In this document: positions 1 to 9,600 of the stretch, in pieces
Position numbering within the stretch: the first letter of the stretch is position 1
Layout of the letters: each line of letters begins with the position of its first letter
Origin: Lineus longissimus
Lineage: Eukaryota > Nemertea > Pilidiophora > Heteronemertea > Lineidae
Direction of reading: 5' to 3'
DNA length: 64,000 nt
Assembly (NCBI RefSeq): GCF_910592395.1
Contig: NC_088309.1
Span: 15,006,599 to 15,070,598 of the forward strand
The notes under the pieces: generated by a model
What the model was told of the DNA's origin: nothing
The model's database searches: none
The model's input: the letters and a program-made list of their open reading frames with translations, nothing else
Translations under genes and position numbers: made by a program

Positions 1-3000
1 ATGAATGGTGTTTCTCTGTTAGGAACACCATCAATCGGATTGCATATAGGTCACTCCCTGAAAAAGTGTGCACTTATCAAACAAGGTATCGGTCTAAGAA
101 AACAACGGAAAGAAACACTCGACAAAGCCCGAAGATTCACTGATCTGTTCAATGCCGAGTGGATGGAAAACATTTCATCGCATGCACTGCAAAATTTGAA
201 GGAGAGGCGATACAATGCGACAGAGCTATTGCCGGTTACGAGTGACGTCCTTGTATTGAAGGACCATTCAGCGAGAGGACTCCTTCTATTAGAGAAGAAA
301 TTAGCTGATAATCCATCTCCGGCAACATGGCGGCGGCTGTCAGAAGCCGTATTCACATCAGTGACACTGTTCAATAAACGTCGTGGTGGTGAAGTTGCCA
401 AAATGCATACTTCATGTTTCGTCAAGCGTCCAAGTTGGAGAGCTGATGGAAATGAAGACATTCTGCGGTCCCTGTCACCACTAGAAAAGCGACTTCTTAA
501 AAGGTAGGGCTTATATAGTGTTCATTTCATTCACATACAGCATAGTTCCCCTCCATGGTAGCAAGCAGAGATTAATCTATGCTTGATGGTAGTAATGTGG
601 ACGAGCTATGCTTTTTTGTTCGGCCATGCATGACTTAACTGCCATCTTTTTTTTCGAAATGTTGCAGTTCCGAACAGGATGTTTCAAATTACCAGCACTG
701 CAGGACCCTTGGTTGGCGAATCTTTTTTCCCTTTGCTCACAAAACTGATTGAGCAGCTGATGAAGTTCAGAAATGTTTGTACAGGCCTTGTGTTCTTTGT
801 TATTTGCACATCTGGCGGAAGTCTGCAGTGCTTTATTCTATTGATGATATTTTTTGATTTTATCCTTGCAGTCTCGATATGGTCCATCTTCCTGGCGAAC
901 GAGATCGGAAAGTTCCACTACTTCTTGAACAAGAATGGGTGAAACCAATGCAGTTGCTTGTAGAAAAAAGGGCTGATTGTGGTGTTGAAAGCGAATACTA
1001 CTTTGGTGTGCCTGGAAGGAAAACCCACTTGTCACCATGGAAGGTATGACACATTCCTCAATTAAAAGGGATCATTATGTATGTACATGTATTTCATTTC
1101 AGCTCACCTGGTGAGCTCTCAGCATCTCCCATTGTCCATTGTTTACAATTATTTCCATATGGACACATTTCTTATCCACAAGACCTAGAAACTTAAAACT
1201 TGGGGCGTGGACAAATTGTGGCAAGAGCTTGTTAGCCAGAAGTTAGTGCAATTGAGTCGCCATTCTGGCATAAAGGGGGCGCTTTGCAAAACCATCTTTA
1301 TCCTTATCTCCCGAAAGCTAGTAGGAAGAATCACGAAACTTTTATCGTGGGATAATAAAGCATTATATCCCTTCCATTTCAGGTGTTAAATGATGCTGCA
1401 ATCAATGCAGATTGCAAATGCCCAGACTTGATTTCAACCACACGCCTGAAGAAATACACATCAACGGTAACCCAGGTATGTTCAAAACCATTACGCTAAG
1501 GATTATAACTATACTGTTGATAGGAAGCTAAGCAACATGTACATAAGTACACATTGACTGTCCATCTGTGTTTATGAAACCAAAACTAGATTGAGAAATC
1601 TGCTTAACAGCAAATTAAATGGGCCCCTGAGTATTGGATGGAGGGAGCATTGGTTATCCTAGCGATAGTAAACTGTTGTATGGATTACATTATCCTAGCC
1701 AGAGAATGAGGGTGGAGACAGTTCTTGGTAAGTATAGTTCAGAGTGCATCACTCACTGGGTGAGGTAAAGTCTTGGGTTTGAAAGTGTTGGGGAAAGTGT
1801 TTGAGGCTTGTTTCTGTTAAAAACATTGTTGACACCATTCTCAGTTGCTGCTTTGCTGATCTTGGACAGTGTTTTATCAGTTCAGCTACTGAGGTAGGCC
1901 TAAAACACTTTCTCCAACACTTTGAAAACAGAAGACTTGATGTTACCCATTGTCTGTGTAAGGGGTGGGTCTGTAAAAAGACATGTTTGAGATGAAATTG
2001 AAATAGCATTGAGAATTAAAGATGCTTTCCCAATGCTTGACTGGTCCGGCAAGAGGCATTGCCAGGAAAACGTGACGTCATTTTGGCCATTCTTCTTACC
2101 GCACGCCCTCCCTCTCCGTAAAACTTCCAGACATGGTGTGAAGTGGGAGGGCGCACAATGGGAACCACACTGCCGCGATGTTAATAGTTTCTATTTATAG
2201 AATTCAGCGGCAGAGATTTTAATCACGGAAAAAGTAGATTAACTCGGCTAATCTCAATGGATTTTACCCAGGAATGTTTTCAAGGCGAGAGAAACATCTG
2301 ATTTAAGTACTGCGCTTATTAGATTTCATGTTCATGCCGAAGATTGGCCTAAAACGTGGACGAAAAGAGTGCATTATCGAGTGTTGGAGAGGTCACGTGA
2401 TTGGACGAGAAACCTGAGCGAAAACAATACTAACTCCAGCTCCCAGAGAGGGAGGAGCTGGAGTCATAAAAACGCATCTAAAGCATCGAAATATTCTGAG
2501 TTTTGAAAAATCGTTTTGCGATAGTCCATGAATCGAATTGGGTTTCTTTATAATACCTCCATCGTCCCATCGCTCGACCAACTCCTGAGAATAATGACGT
2601 CATTATGACGGGGCGGAGCTTATGCTAATGTATCAGCGTCTCGCCTCTGCGCATGTCACAGCGCATGTCAGATTGAATCGCGTCTTCGGCATGTTGGGAG
2701 AAGACGATCAGACGAATCTCAGCAAAAAATGCTTCAAAAGTATCGAAGTACTCAAGATTTTTAAAATACTTTTGCGATAGTCCATAGATGGAATTGGGTT
2801 TGGTGGTGTAAGGGTGATTGATTTCTGGTTTATTTAGCCGTTTTGCTGGACTACCGCAATAAATGTGTTGGTGGAAAAAAATAACAGTTTCGAGAATTCC
2901 AGTGATCTCAATATAGTCCCCAGACGGGATCTGGGGCCTATAATGAGGAACACACGCTATTACATGTTATAAAATACATTTATTTTCATAATTCATCTTA

Positions 3001-4675
3001 ACATACAATTATACAGCTTTATTTACCCAAAGAAATAAGATCTCGCCAGATCTCGGAAAGAAACGTGATCGCTTTGGAGCTCACAAGGAGGGTCAAGCTC
3101 CAGGCTGGAGAACTCTTCTCTGGGACGAACAATTTTCACCCAATCAGCGACCGCGAGTGATTAGCATAATAATAAGCATTGACGTCATCTTCGTAGGTCA
3201 TCGGTAATTCTCGGAGACACTCGGCCGTTTGTGAGGAAAAGCACTTTGTTTGGATAGTGAGAATGGCTGGGGAGAATCGGCACCAAAACAGCACATAAAA
3301 GCGTCAATAACATCTAAATGAGCCGAAATTTTGAAAAGTCTTTAGTGACGTCCCTTGGATGGGGGTATGCTTGGTGGGTTTGGGGTGAAAAGATTTTTGG
3401 TTTGTTCAGCTGTTTCAGAGAACACTCACACTAAAGTTTGGTAACAGATAGAATGCAGAATTCCAGCAATATCAATATGGTCCCCAGACCGTGTGGTCTG
3501 GGGCTCATAAAAATCAATATTTTGACTGTTGGGTTCTTTTTAGTGATACCGGCTGGATGTTAGATAAGTTATACTGATTGCAGAAACTTCTTAAAGTGGA
3601 CCCTGATCACGATATCAAATGAAATGGCCAGGGCCATTGTGCTCACCTCATGTGGAGGAAAGATGGATAAAGAGCATGGTATTGTGTCATGTAGTGTTAG
3701 ATTTGATGTAGGTCCAAGCAATTACAATTTCCCCAAAATGGCCAATTTACAGTACATTCGACCTCTGTGACCTTGAAAAGTAGGTCAAATCAAAGAAGAC
3801 CCGGGTGACACATTGAATGGTTGTTAGAATTAGATGTACCTATGATATAAAATTGGTGCCAATCGGCAAGTCATTACTAGGAATAATGGCATTTTGAATT
3901 TAGGATTTGGCCCCCTCCCTGGAGGCCAAACGGCAAATCAGATCGCACCAAACTTCGGTACCTGAGATCACCTGACCAAGGGGTACATGTGTACTTAATT
4001 TGTGATCAATAGTCATTGCAGTTAAGAAACGTGCCATAGTTACGGCCTGACGGCGAATTTACACCATTTGACCTCTGTGACCTTGACAAGAAGGTCAAAT
4101 TACAAACCTGTGTGACATATACTGTATGATGGTTAGATGTACCCATGATATCAAATTGGTGGCAATCGGGCAAGGAGTTAAGGAATAATCACATTTTTAA
4201 GGTTTTTGGATTTTGCCCCCTGGTGGTCAAGTGGTGAATCATATTGGACCAAACTTCGGTCCCTGAGATCACCTGACTAAGGGGTAAATGTGTACCAAAT
4301 TTGGTATCAATAGTCATTGCAGTTTAGAAACGTGCCATCGTTACATCCTAACGGCCAATTTACACCATTTGACCTCTGTGACCTTGAAAAGGAGGTCAAA
4401 TCAAAAACCCGAAGGATATATGGTGCACCTTTGCTAGAAGTACCTACCATATTTTTTTTCAAAATTTCCCGACTACTATTAAGGGAGATATTGCATATTT
4501 TCACTTTTAACGTTTGGCCCCCTGGTGGCCAAACCATGAAACGAATCGGACCGAAACTTGGTCTCCAAGGTGTCATTACATAAGGGTACATGTGTACCAA
4601 GTTTCAACTCAATAGCTCTAACAGTTACGAAACGTGCCCTGCTAACGGACGACGGACGACGACGACGACGACGAA

Positions 4676-4713
<38 letters not shown>

Positions 4714-5841
4714 ACGACGGACGCCACGGTATGGGATAAGCTCACCTCTGCTAAGAGGTGAGCTAAAAAGCAACGTAAATCATGAACTCGGAAACACTTT
4801 TTCAATTTTAAGTATTCTATTATATATTTTTCAGGTCCTTGGTCTGAAGGAAGGAGAACTTGAATGGTTGTCAAATCACATGGGCCACACCGTGGATATA
4901 CACCGACAGTCATATAGATTACATGAAAGCATCATTGAAATGGCCAAGGTATCGACAATTTTATTGGCAAAAGACAGTGGGTGATTTCAAAGTTGGTTTT
5001 GGTTTTGACACGGAGATTTAGTGTTAATCTTATAATTAGTGTTAATCTATGGCTATTAATCCTGTTATCAGATTAAAACTAATACTTTGTTTTCTCTGAA
5101 CACTTATTCTGACACTAAAATGAAAACTTATGATAAAACCTGAATTGAAATCTGGTAAAGTGTTAGTTTTAACACCTAGATTATGTCTTATCCTGGGGTT
5201 TAAGTGTCACACTAACACCAAAATTACGGTCTTAATCCAAGCTTGGTGTATTGTTCTCAGCACAAGCAATGCATTTTGTATTACAGATAACACTAATTCC
5301 TTAGGCATTAACAACCAACAGTGTTTAGATAAGGTTTTATCTTAGTATTAGTTCAAGTGGGTGATTTCAAGGTTGGTTTTTGCTTTGACACTGAGATTTA
5401 GTGTTAATCTTATTAGTGTTAATCTATGGCTATTAATCCTGCTATAAAACTACATGTAATACTTTGTTTTCTCTTAACATTTACGCCGACACTAAAATGA
5501 AAATTTTTCATAAAACCTGAATTGAAATCTGGTAAAGTGTTTGTTTTAACACCTAGATTATGTCTTATTCTGGGGTTTAAATGTTTGACAGACGCCAAAA
5601 CAATCCCCTAGTGTACACTACAAGTGTAAAACCTGGTGTGAATTTGCTAAAACCTACTTTGAAACAGGATTAAAACTAATACCAAGTATTACATTAACAC
5701 CAAGCATGATTTCAATCTTGGTCTAATCCGTGGTTTTAGTGTCAGATCTGGTGTTAAAAGCTCATATTAAAACTGACTTTGAAATCACCCAGTGACAATG
5801 TTGGTATATTCCAAGGAAAGTCTCTGAGTGACATTGACCTC
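1..5841 (+). CDS. Tyrosine-recombinase-fold protein, spliced, 5' end outside window, exon split by a MITE
   Basis: Exons read as 1-503, 872-1043, 1383-1475, 4835-4978 and 5794-5841; junction phases agree (2, 0, 0) and borders are GT-AG. The protein follows the order of a tyrosine recombinase catalytic domain: LFNKRRGGEVAKM near residues 123-135 occupies the position of the first catalytic Arg box, STTRLKKYTSTV the second box (normally HxLRHxxAT, here without the His), then NHMGHTVDIHRQSYR gives the GH...Tyr end. I recall related proteins as a large family in coral and mollusc genomes, usually annotated uncharacterized; by fold they resemble Crypton-type recombinases. The first exon is open to base 1, so more N-terminal sequence is expected. 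A MITE at 4979-5790 interrupts the last clear coding stretch, so this copy may be dead. The 3' exon after the donor at 5842 is not certain. Activity is not shown by sequence. Confidence 0.72.
1758..1948. mobile_element. Short MITE, TIRs starting GGGT
   Basis: A 191-bp palindromic element in intron 3 of the recombinase-like gene. The left arm GGGTGAGGTAAAGTCTTGGG and the inverted right arm GGGTAACATCAAGTCTTCTG continue into a shared GAAAGTGTTGG(G/A)GAAAGTGTTT. Flanks are ACT on the left and ATT on the right, so a 3-bp duplication is only approximate. It resembles the two larger GGG-ended MITEs at 4979 and 60465. Confidence 0.6.
2461..3520. repeat. Three diverged units of one repeat, two ending in a CCCCAGAC hairpin
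   Basis: A shared core (GATAGTCCATxxATxGAATTGGGTTT) is found at about 2519 and 2777, and a diverged version at about 3348. The second and third units also share an end with a stem-loop: AGTCCCCAGACGGGATCTGG at 2918 and GTCCCCAGACCGTGTGGTCT at 3481, each followed by GGGGC(C/T). TGACGTCAT or close variants lie at about 2074, 2595 and 3181. No coding capacity. Family not recognised. Confidence 0.5.
3617..4772. mobile_element. Helentron-like non-autonomous element, copy A
   Basis: One end is AAATGAAATGGCCAGGGCCA followed by TTGTGCTCACCT, a short palindrome plus GCTCACCT. The other end is GCTCACCTCTGCTAAGAGGT followed by GAGCTAAAAA. Between are three tandem units of about 300 bp (TGACCTCTGTGACCTTGA at about 3761, 4069 and 4367), each with a CCCCCTGG(T/A)GG(C/T)CAA block, a GGGGTACATGTGTAC block and an AAGAAACGTGCCAT block. 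A (GAC)n run precedes the final hairpin. Copy B at 58604 is nearly identical over its length. Assignment to Helentrons rests on copy C (48099), whose matching terminus directly follows an endonuclease ORF. Confidence 0.65.
4648..4722. repeat. (GAC)n microsatellite inside copy A
   Basis: Nearly uninterrupted GAC/ACG trinucleotide run next to the element terminus. It gives long arginine-rich apparent reading frames that are not genes. Confidence 0.9.
4979..5790. mobile_element. 812-bp MITE inserted in a coding exon
   Basis: Terminal inverted repeats GGGTGATTTCAAAGTTGGTT and, inverted from the right end, GGGTGATTTCAAAGTCAGTT. It is flanked by AGT at 4976-4978 and 5791-5793. Removing the element and one AGT restores an open frame through the exon of the recombinase-like gene. 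The element is internally duplicated: a second left-end-like copy starts near 5355 with the same TTTGACACTGAGATTTAGTG sequence. No ORF of its own; probably mobilised in trans. The 3-bp duplication and GGG ends fit PIF/Harbinger-like mobilisation, which is inference. Confidence 0.85.
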
Positions 5842-5888
5842 GTAAGTACTGAAAGTTAACACATGAGGGTTGATAGGGCAAACATGAT

Positions 5889-5995
5889 TGTTTAAGTACA
5901 TATACTATGTTAGAAGCCTTCGATGGAATTTGCATGGAAGTGGGTTTAAGTACATGTACTATGTTAGAAGCTTTTGATGGAATTTGCATGGAAGA
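5889..5995 (+). repeat. Direct tandem duplication, about 55 bp x 2
   Basis: Two copies of a TTTAAGTACAT(A/G)TACTATG unit continuing GTTAGAAGC(C/T)TT(C/T)GATGGAATTTGCATGGAAG, in the intron after the donor at 5842. Confidence 0.85.
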
Positions 5996-6135
5996 GGAAA
6001 TTATATTAAAGGAACAGTGATGAGGTGCATTTTATAATGTTTCTCATAAGGATAAAGTTTCAGGAATGCCCATGGATCATTTGTTGAATATTTTGTGAAA
6101 GTTGCCCAAGACATTTTGTTGATTTTTCAGGCCCT

Positions 6136-6399
6136 ATGTCTAATTTGGATGAATTCCATCTCATGATCCTGATGGATCAACTTTGTTTGAATAAGTTCGC
6201 CGTATTGCAGTGGACAGAACATTCCAACATTCGTCTGTTCTTTACAGAAATTGAACTGCCTGATGAGATTTATGCAGAGGAAGATGACAAAGACGTCAGT
6301 GGGGATAATGCTAATGAGGAATACGCCATGGATGATGTAGGTGACAAGACACAGTGCAATTGTTTGAAGCTTTGCACACAATTCTGTAAACGAACATGA
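6136..6399 (+). CDS. Possible acidic 3' exon of the recombinase-like gene
   Basis: An open stretch with acceptor-like sites (TTTTTCAG near 6130, TTCTTTACAG near 6250). From about residue 40 it is strongly acidic (ELPDEIYAEEDDKDVSGDN), as in the tails of related recombinase-like proteins that I recall. The phase does not fit the preceding donor at 5842 in the simplest reading, and the end of the ORF lies in the arm of a perfect inverted repeat. Treat as tentative. Confidence 0.3.
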   Translation: MSNLDEFHLMILMDQLCLNKFAVLQWTEHSNIRLFFTEIELPDEIYAEEDDKDVSGDNANEEYAMDDVGDKTQCNCLKLCTQFCKRT

Positions 6400-6443
6400 A
6401 GGCCCCTTGTACGGAATTGTGTGCAAAGCTTCAAACAATTGCA
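6355..6443. repeat. Perfect 30-bp inverted repeat, 29-nt loop
   Basis: Arms 6355-6384 and 6414-6443 are exact reverse complements, beginning TGCAATTGTTTGAAGCTTTG. The loop is 29 nt. Not bounded by a visible target duplication. Confidence 0.9.
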
Positions 6444-6471
6444 TCATAAATAAACCTTACGAAACCTCTAC

Positions 6472-6705
6472 TTGTGGTTGGTGATTTCAACTTCGACATT
6501 TCAAATGGCAAAAACGAATCACATTTGCAAGGGTTTCTAATATTTTGGGATGTGAACAATTTATCAACGAAGTTACAACTGAATATGATTCACAAATTGA
6601 CATGGTCTTTTACAATCGAACCAATCTTATAACATCAACAATAGAATCAACATGGTCAGACCATAAAATAATACTAATAGCTCATCCAAATAGTATATAC
6701 TAATA
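6472..6705 (+). pseudogene. C-terminal endonuclease (EEP/APE-like) domain remnant, Helentron-type
   Basis: Reads VGDFNFDISNG, then after a one-base shift near 6538 VTTEYDSQIDMVFYN and TWSDHKIILI before a stop near 6702. GDFN, QIDxVF and SDH are the conserved blocks of the exonuclease-endonuclease-phosphatase fold. The same ending (DYHTKLDLVFTN, WSDHK) occurs at 48,147 beside a repeat terminus, and STWSDHKIILIAYP at about 20,990. An endonuclease at the end of the ORF is a hallmark of Helentrons; in non-LTR elements the endonuclease is N-terminal to the RT. Fragment only. Confidence 0.6.
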
Positions 6706-6895
6706 TAATAATCAGAAAAAAATACATTGTAGTTCAGAAGAGGAAGGTGGAGGGGGTGGATGGGGATAAGGTGGACTAAATTGGGATGGGTCATGATCAC
6801 TCGTGTCCACAGGGCAGGGTACTGTAGCTGTACAGACGGCAGCGTTGTTTCGCATTTGCCTTAGGTCAGGCCAATATCTTATTTGTTGCCCTAAA
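6660..6895 (+). repeat. Repeat segment shared with 21,000-21,325
   Basis: Both places carry the endonuclease tail followed by GAGGAAGGTGGAGGGGG, GGATGGGGATAAGGTGGACT and CAGGGCAGGGTACTGTAGCT. It looks like the 3' noncoding part of the element that encoded the endonuclease. Confidence 0.75.
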
Positions 6896-6899
6896 ATGT

Positions 6900-7970
6900 T
6901 TATAATGGACTCTCAGAAACATTTCCTGTACAACACCATAGCCAGGAATGTGACTAAGACAAACAATTTAATTGGCTGGTGATAAGAATAGTGCATTCTG
7001 ACTTCTAAACTCGGTCAACTGTCAAGTTGGTGACAAAACTGTATCAATCACCTTCTCAATCTCAGTCACTGCAAATCCAAGCCATCTTTGTAATTCTCAC
7101 AACCTAAATATTGGGCCTCTATTAATAACTTAGAAATGTATAAATGCTATAACAGATCCATAATATGTTAGGGGAACCGGGAAAGAAAAAGGTGGAACGA
7201 AATGAAATTATTGAAACAATACTCCTTATCCTACATCCACCAATTGTAGAAAGTCCATTTCAATACGTACCATATACAAAATCCAACCTTGCATGATAAA
7301 CATTACAAATGCAAAATTATCCAGTACCAGAGATTTCCAACGCCTGCAGCTAAAACAAGATTACTACTGGAGCTGCAACTTTAACAATGAGGGCAATAAA
7401 AGAGACGGGGGGGGGATAAAATATGACAAAATTCATTTAAACACTTGGACATTAAATTCTTATGGACACAGGACTATTGGACATCAATTAATAACCTGGC
7501 AATATCAGATTTCAAAAGGATCTACAACGAAAACAATATCATTTCATTCTTATGACTCATGGACATCAATACGAAACATGTGCTAGGATCCAAACGGATT
7601 ACAGGATTATTGGTGCAAGACTTTTGCAGCATTTCAGACATTGATTGCAGAGGAATCTTGAAACAACACTGGACTGACACAGGATTACCCAGTAGTGCAA
7701 AAATCATGTAATTATTTTATGATCCCTTTCATCAATCACAAAAAAAACAAATATTACAAGCCTGTCATGCAATATTGGCAAATCCATCATATCAAATAAT
7801 GCTACATTTTCCTCCTTTCATTTCAGAATACACATTTACATTACAGCTTCTTCTTTTTCTTAAAATTCAATCAATCTACAGAATGCATGATCTGAAACTT
7901 TCCTTCCATTTTAGACTCCTTGCGTACGACTTCACGAAAGATTTTATAACAATCACCTACGAAACAGTGA
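6900..7970. other. No recognisable gene
   Basis: AT-rich intergenic DNA with short chance ORFs. A run of nine G lies near 7408. I see no homology, TIR pair or RNA gene. Confidence 0.5.
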
Positions 7971-7973
7971 ACT

Positions 7974-8231
7974 ATGGCAGCCAACTTCTCACCGTCAGCG
8001 ACAAGTTCGTCAAACAGCTCTCCATCCACACCTCAAGGTCGAAAGCGTCCAAAACTGGACACACTCAGTCAGGGCGGTTACGGGTACATATTTGAAACCA
8101 GCCCCATAAAACGAAGTATGAAGAACACTGATTACTTTAAAGCCATTTGCCAAACCGGCAAAGAGGAGTACCATGATGTGGTCTGCTTCAAAACAAACCT
8201 TCACCAGAAATTTGAAAAGGCACAATTCAAG
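7974..8231 (+). CDS. First coding exon of a small spliced gene, possible OB-fold family
   Basis: ATG in a fair context (ACTATGGCAG) begins a Ser/Pro-rich leader with a basic patch (GRKRPKLD), then SPIKRSMKNTDYF and EEYHDVVCF. The exon ends at CAAGAA followed by GTAAGTAAA, a near-perfect donor. The pattern SPxKxSxxNxxYF...Qxxx(E)xYxxVVCF is one I associate with uncharacterized invertebrate proteins with an OB-like fold; this comes from memory and is not proven. No downstream exon is found; the retrotransposon starting at 8398 lies in the presumed first intron. Confidence 0.5.
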
Positions 8232-8397
8232 AAGTAAGTAAATCTGTACTGCTTCAAATTTCAAATAAAACTGACATAATAATATTGTCCCCACAACTTT
8301 TTAATGCAACTGAGCCCTGATCTGAAATTATTCAAAACTATAGTACTGGGAGGACCGCATCAAAACTCAGATAGCGTTGCTGATAGCCTATCGCCAC

Positions 8398-8414
8398 TTC
8401 TTCTTCTTCTTCAG
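8398..8414 (-). repeat. (GAA)n 3' tail of the retrotransposon
   Basis: Simple repeat at the 3' end of the minus-strand element, about 30 bp after the last stop codon; consistent with the tails of I/Nimb elements. Confidence 0.7.
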
Positions 8415-8436
8415 CGTTCAACCTGCCTAAGTAAAA

Positions 8437-9600
8437 CTATAACCTCTGTCCTGTGGCAGAGATGAAGCGGCTTGTCGCCCGAAGGTCCGGCTGTGTTCCC
8501 CACAGCTTTTCTTCGACCTTCGTGTCTTTAGGCCAGAATCTATCTCGTAAATCCTGGTACAGGGGACAGTCCTGTAGGATGTGCGTTGGTGTTTGCACTG
8601 CTGTCTGGCATTGGCATTCTGCTGTGTCTCTTACTCCTATACGTTTAAGATGCCCACGTAGGCCACAGTGGCCTGTTCTTAGACGGTAGATGGTAGTAGC
8701 GTCTTTTCGGTCAAGTAGCCACAGCTGATCTGATTGGGGGTGGTGGTTTCCCTGGATTTTCTTCCAGTCATTTCTGCATTTCTGCTTCAGGAGTGTTGTT
8801 ATTTCTCTGTATGACTGCTTCCCATTTGGCTGGATCTGTAGGCTTCCTTCTTTTGCTAGTTGGTCAGCCCTTTCATTTCCAGGTATTCCACAGTGGGCGG
8901 GAATCCATTGCAAGACTACGTGGTGGTTACTGGTGAGATCTTGGAGGTGTTCTTTCAGATCTTTGATGTCTGACTCGATGTTTTCTGATGTTAGGGCTTG
9001 GAGTGTGGACAGTGAGTCTGTTAGAATGGCTATCAGTGGTGATGTCCTTTGAGACTGTGCTAGATGTTTCGCGGCAGTTGTTATAGCTAGCACCTCTGCT
9101 TTGAAGTTGCTGCAGTATTTTCCTCCAGGGACGGAGAGGGTTGAGCTTTCTCCACAAGAGTATCTTATGTATATTCCACTTCCTCCGTTTTTCACTGCGC
9201 TTTCAGCTGATCCGTCCGTGTAGACTAGTGTCCATCTGTCATGTGGGTATTGCCGGTCAATATGTTCCATGGTGAGAGCTTTTTGGATATCCGGAAGTTG
9301 GATCCCCTTGCTTCTCAGGTCTGGTACTGAAGGCTGGATTTCCACTCGGAGCTCTTGCTGGGACCACGCTGTTGGCTGCAGGTTTTCAACTGGATTTCCT
9401 GGCTGAAGCAATTCGGAAGCCGAATCTTGTAGACTCTTAGTCAGATGGTTTTGACCTTTGCGTTTTAGACGGTTCTTGGGCGTTTCCTCAAGCTTGGGGT
9501 GAAGAGGGTGACTTGGAAGGCGTCTGATTTTCTCCCCATGGATGAGGATTTTCTGGTTCCTCCTGTGTTCCAGGGGTTCGATGCCAGCCTTCCTTTCCAT
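8437..9600 (-). pseudogene. Retrotransposon RNase H part
   Basis: About 387 aa, third part of the same coding unit. RNase H boxes: YTDGSAESAVKNGGSG (first Asp), FKAEVLAITTA (Glu), ILTDSLSTLQAL (Asp) and WIPAHCGIPGNERADQLAKE (His and last Asp). A CxC...H...C motif (CQCQTAVQTPTHILQDC) near the C-terminus is typical of this group. The N-terminal 40 residues overlap the RT frame because of the frameshift near 9,612. Confidence 0.88.

Noticed and set aside
4479-4913. Arginine-rich ORFs on both strands, also at 59467-59787
   Set aside because: Translation of the (GAC)n microsatellite in the Helentron-like copies.
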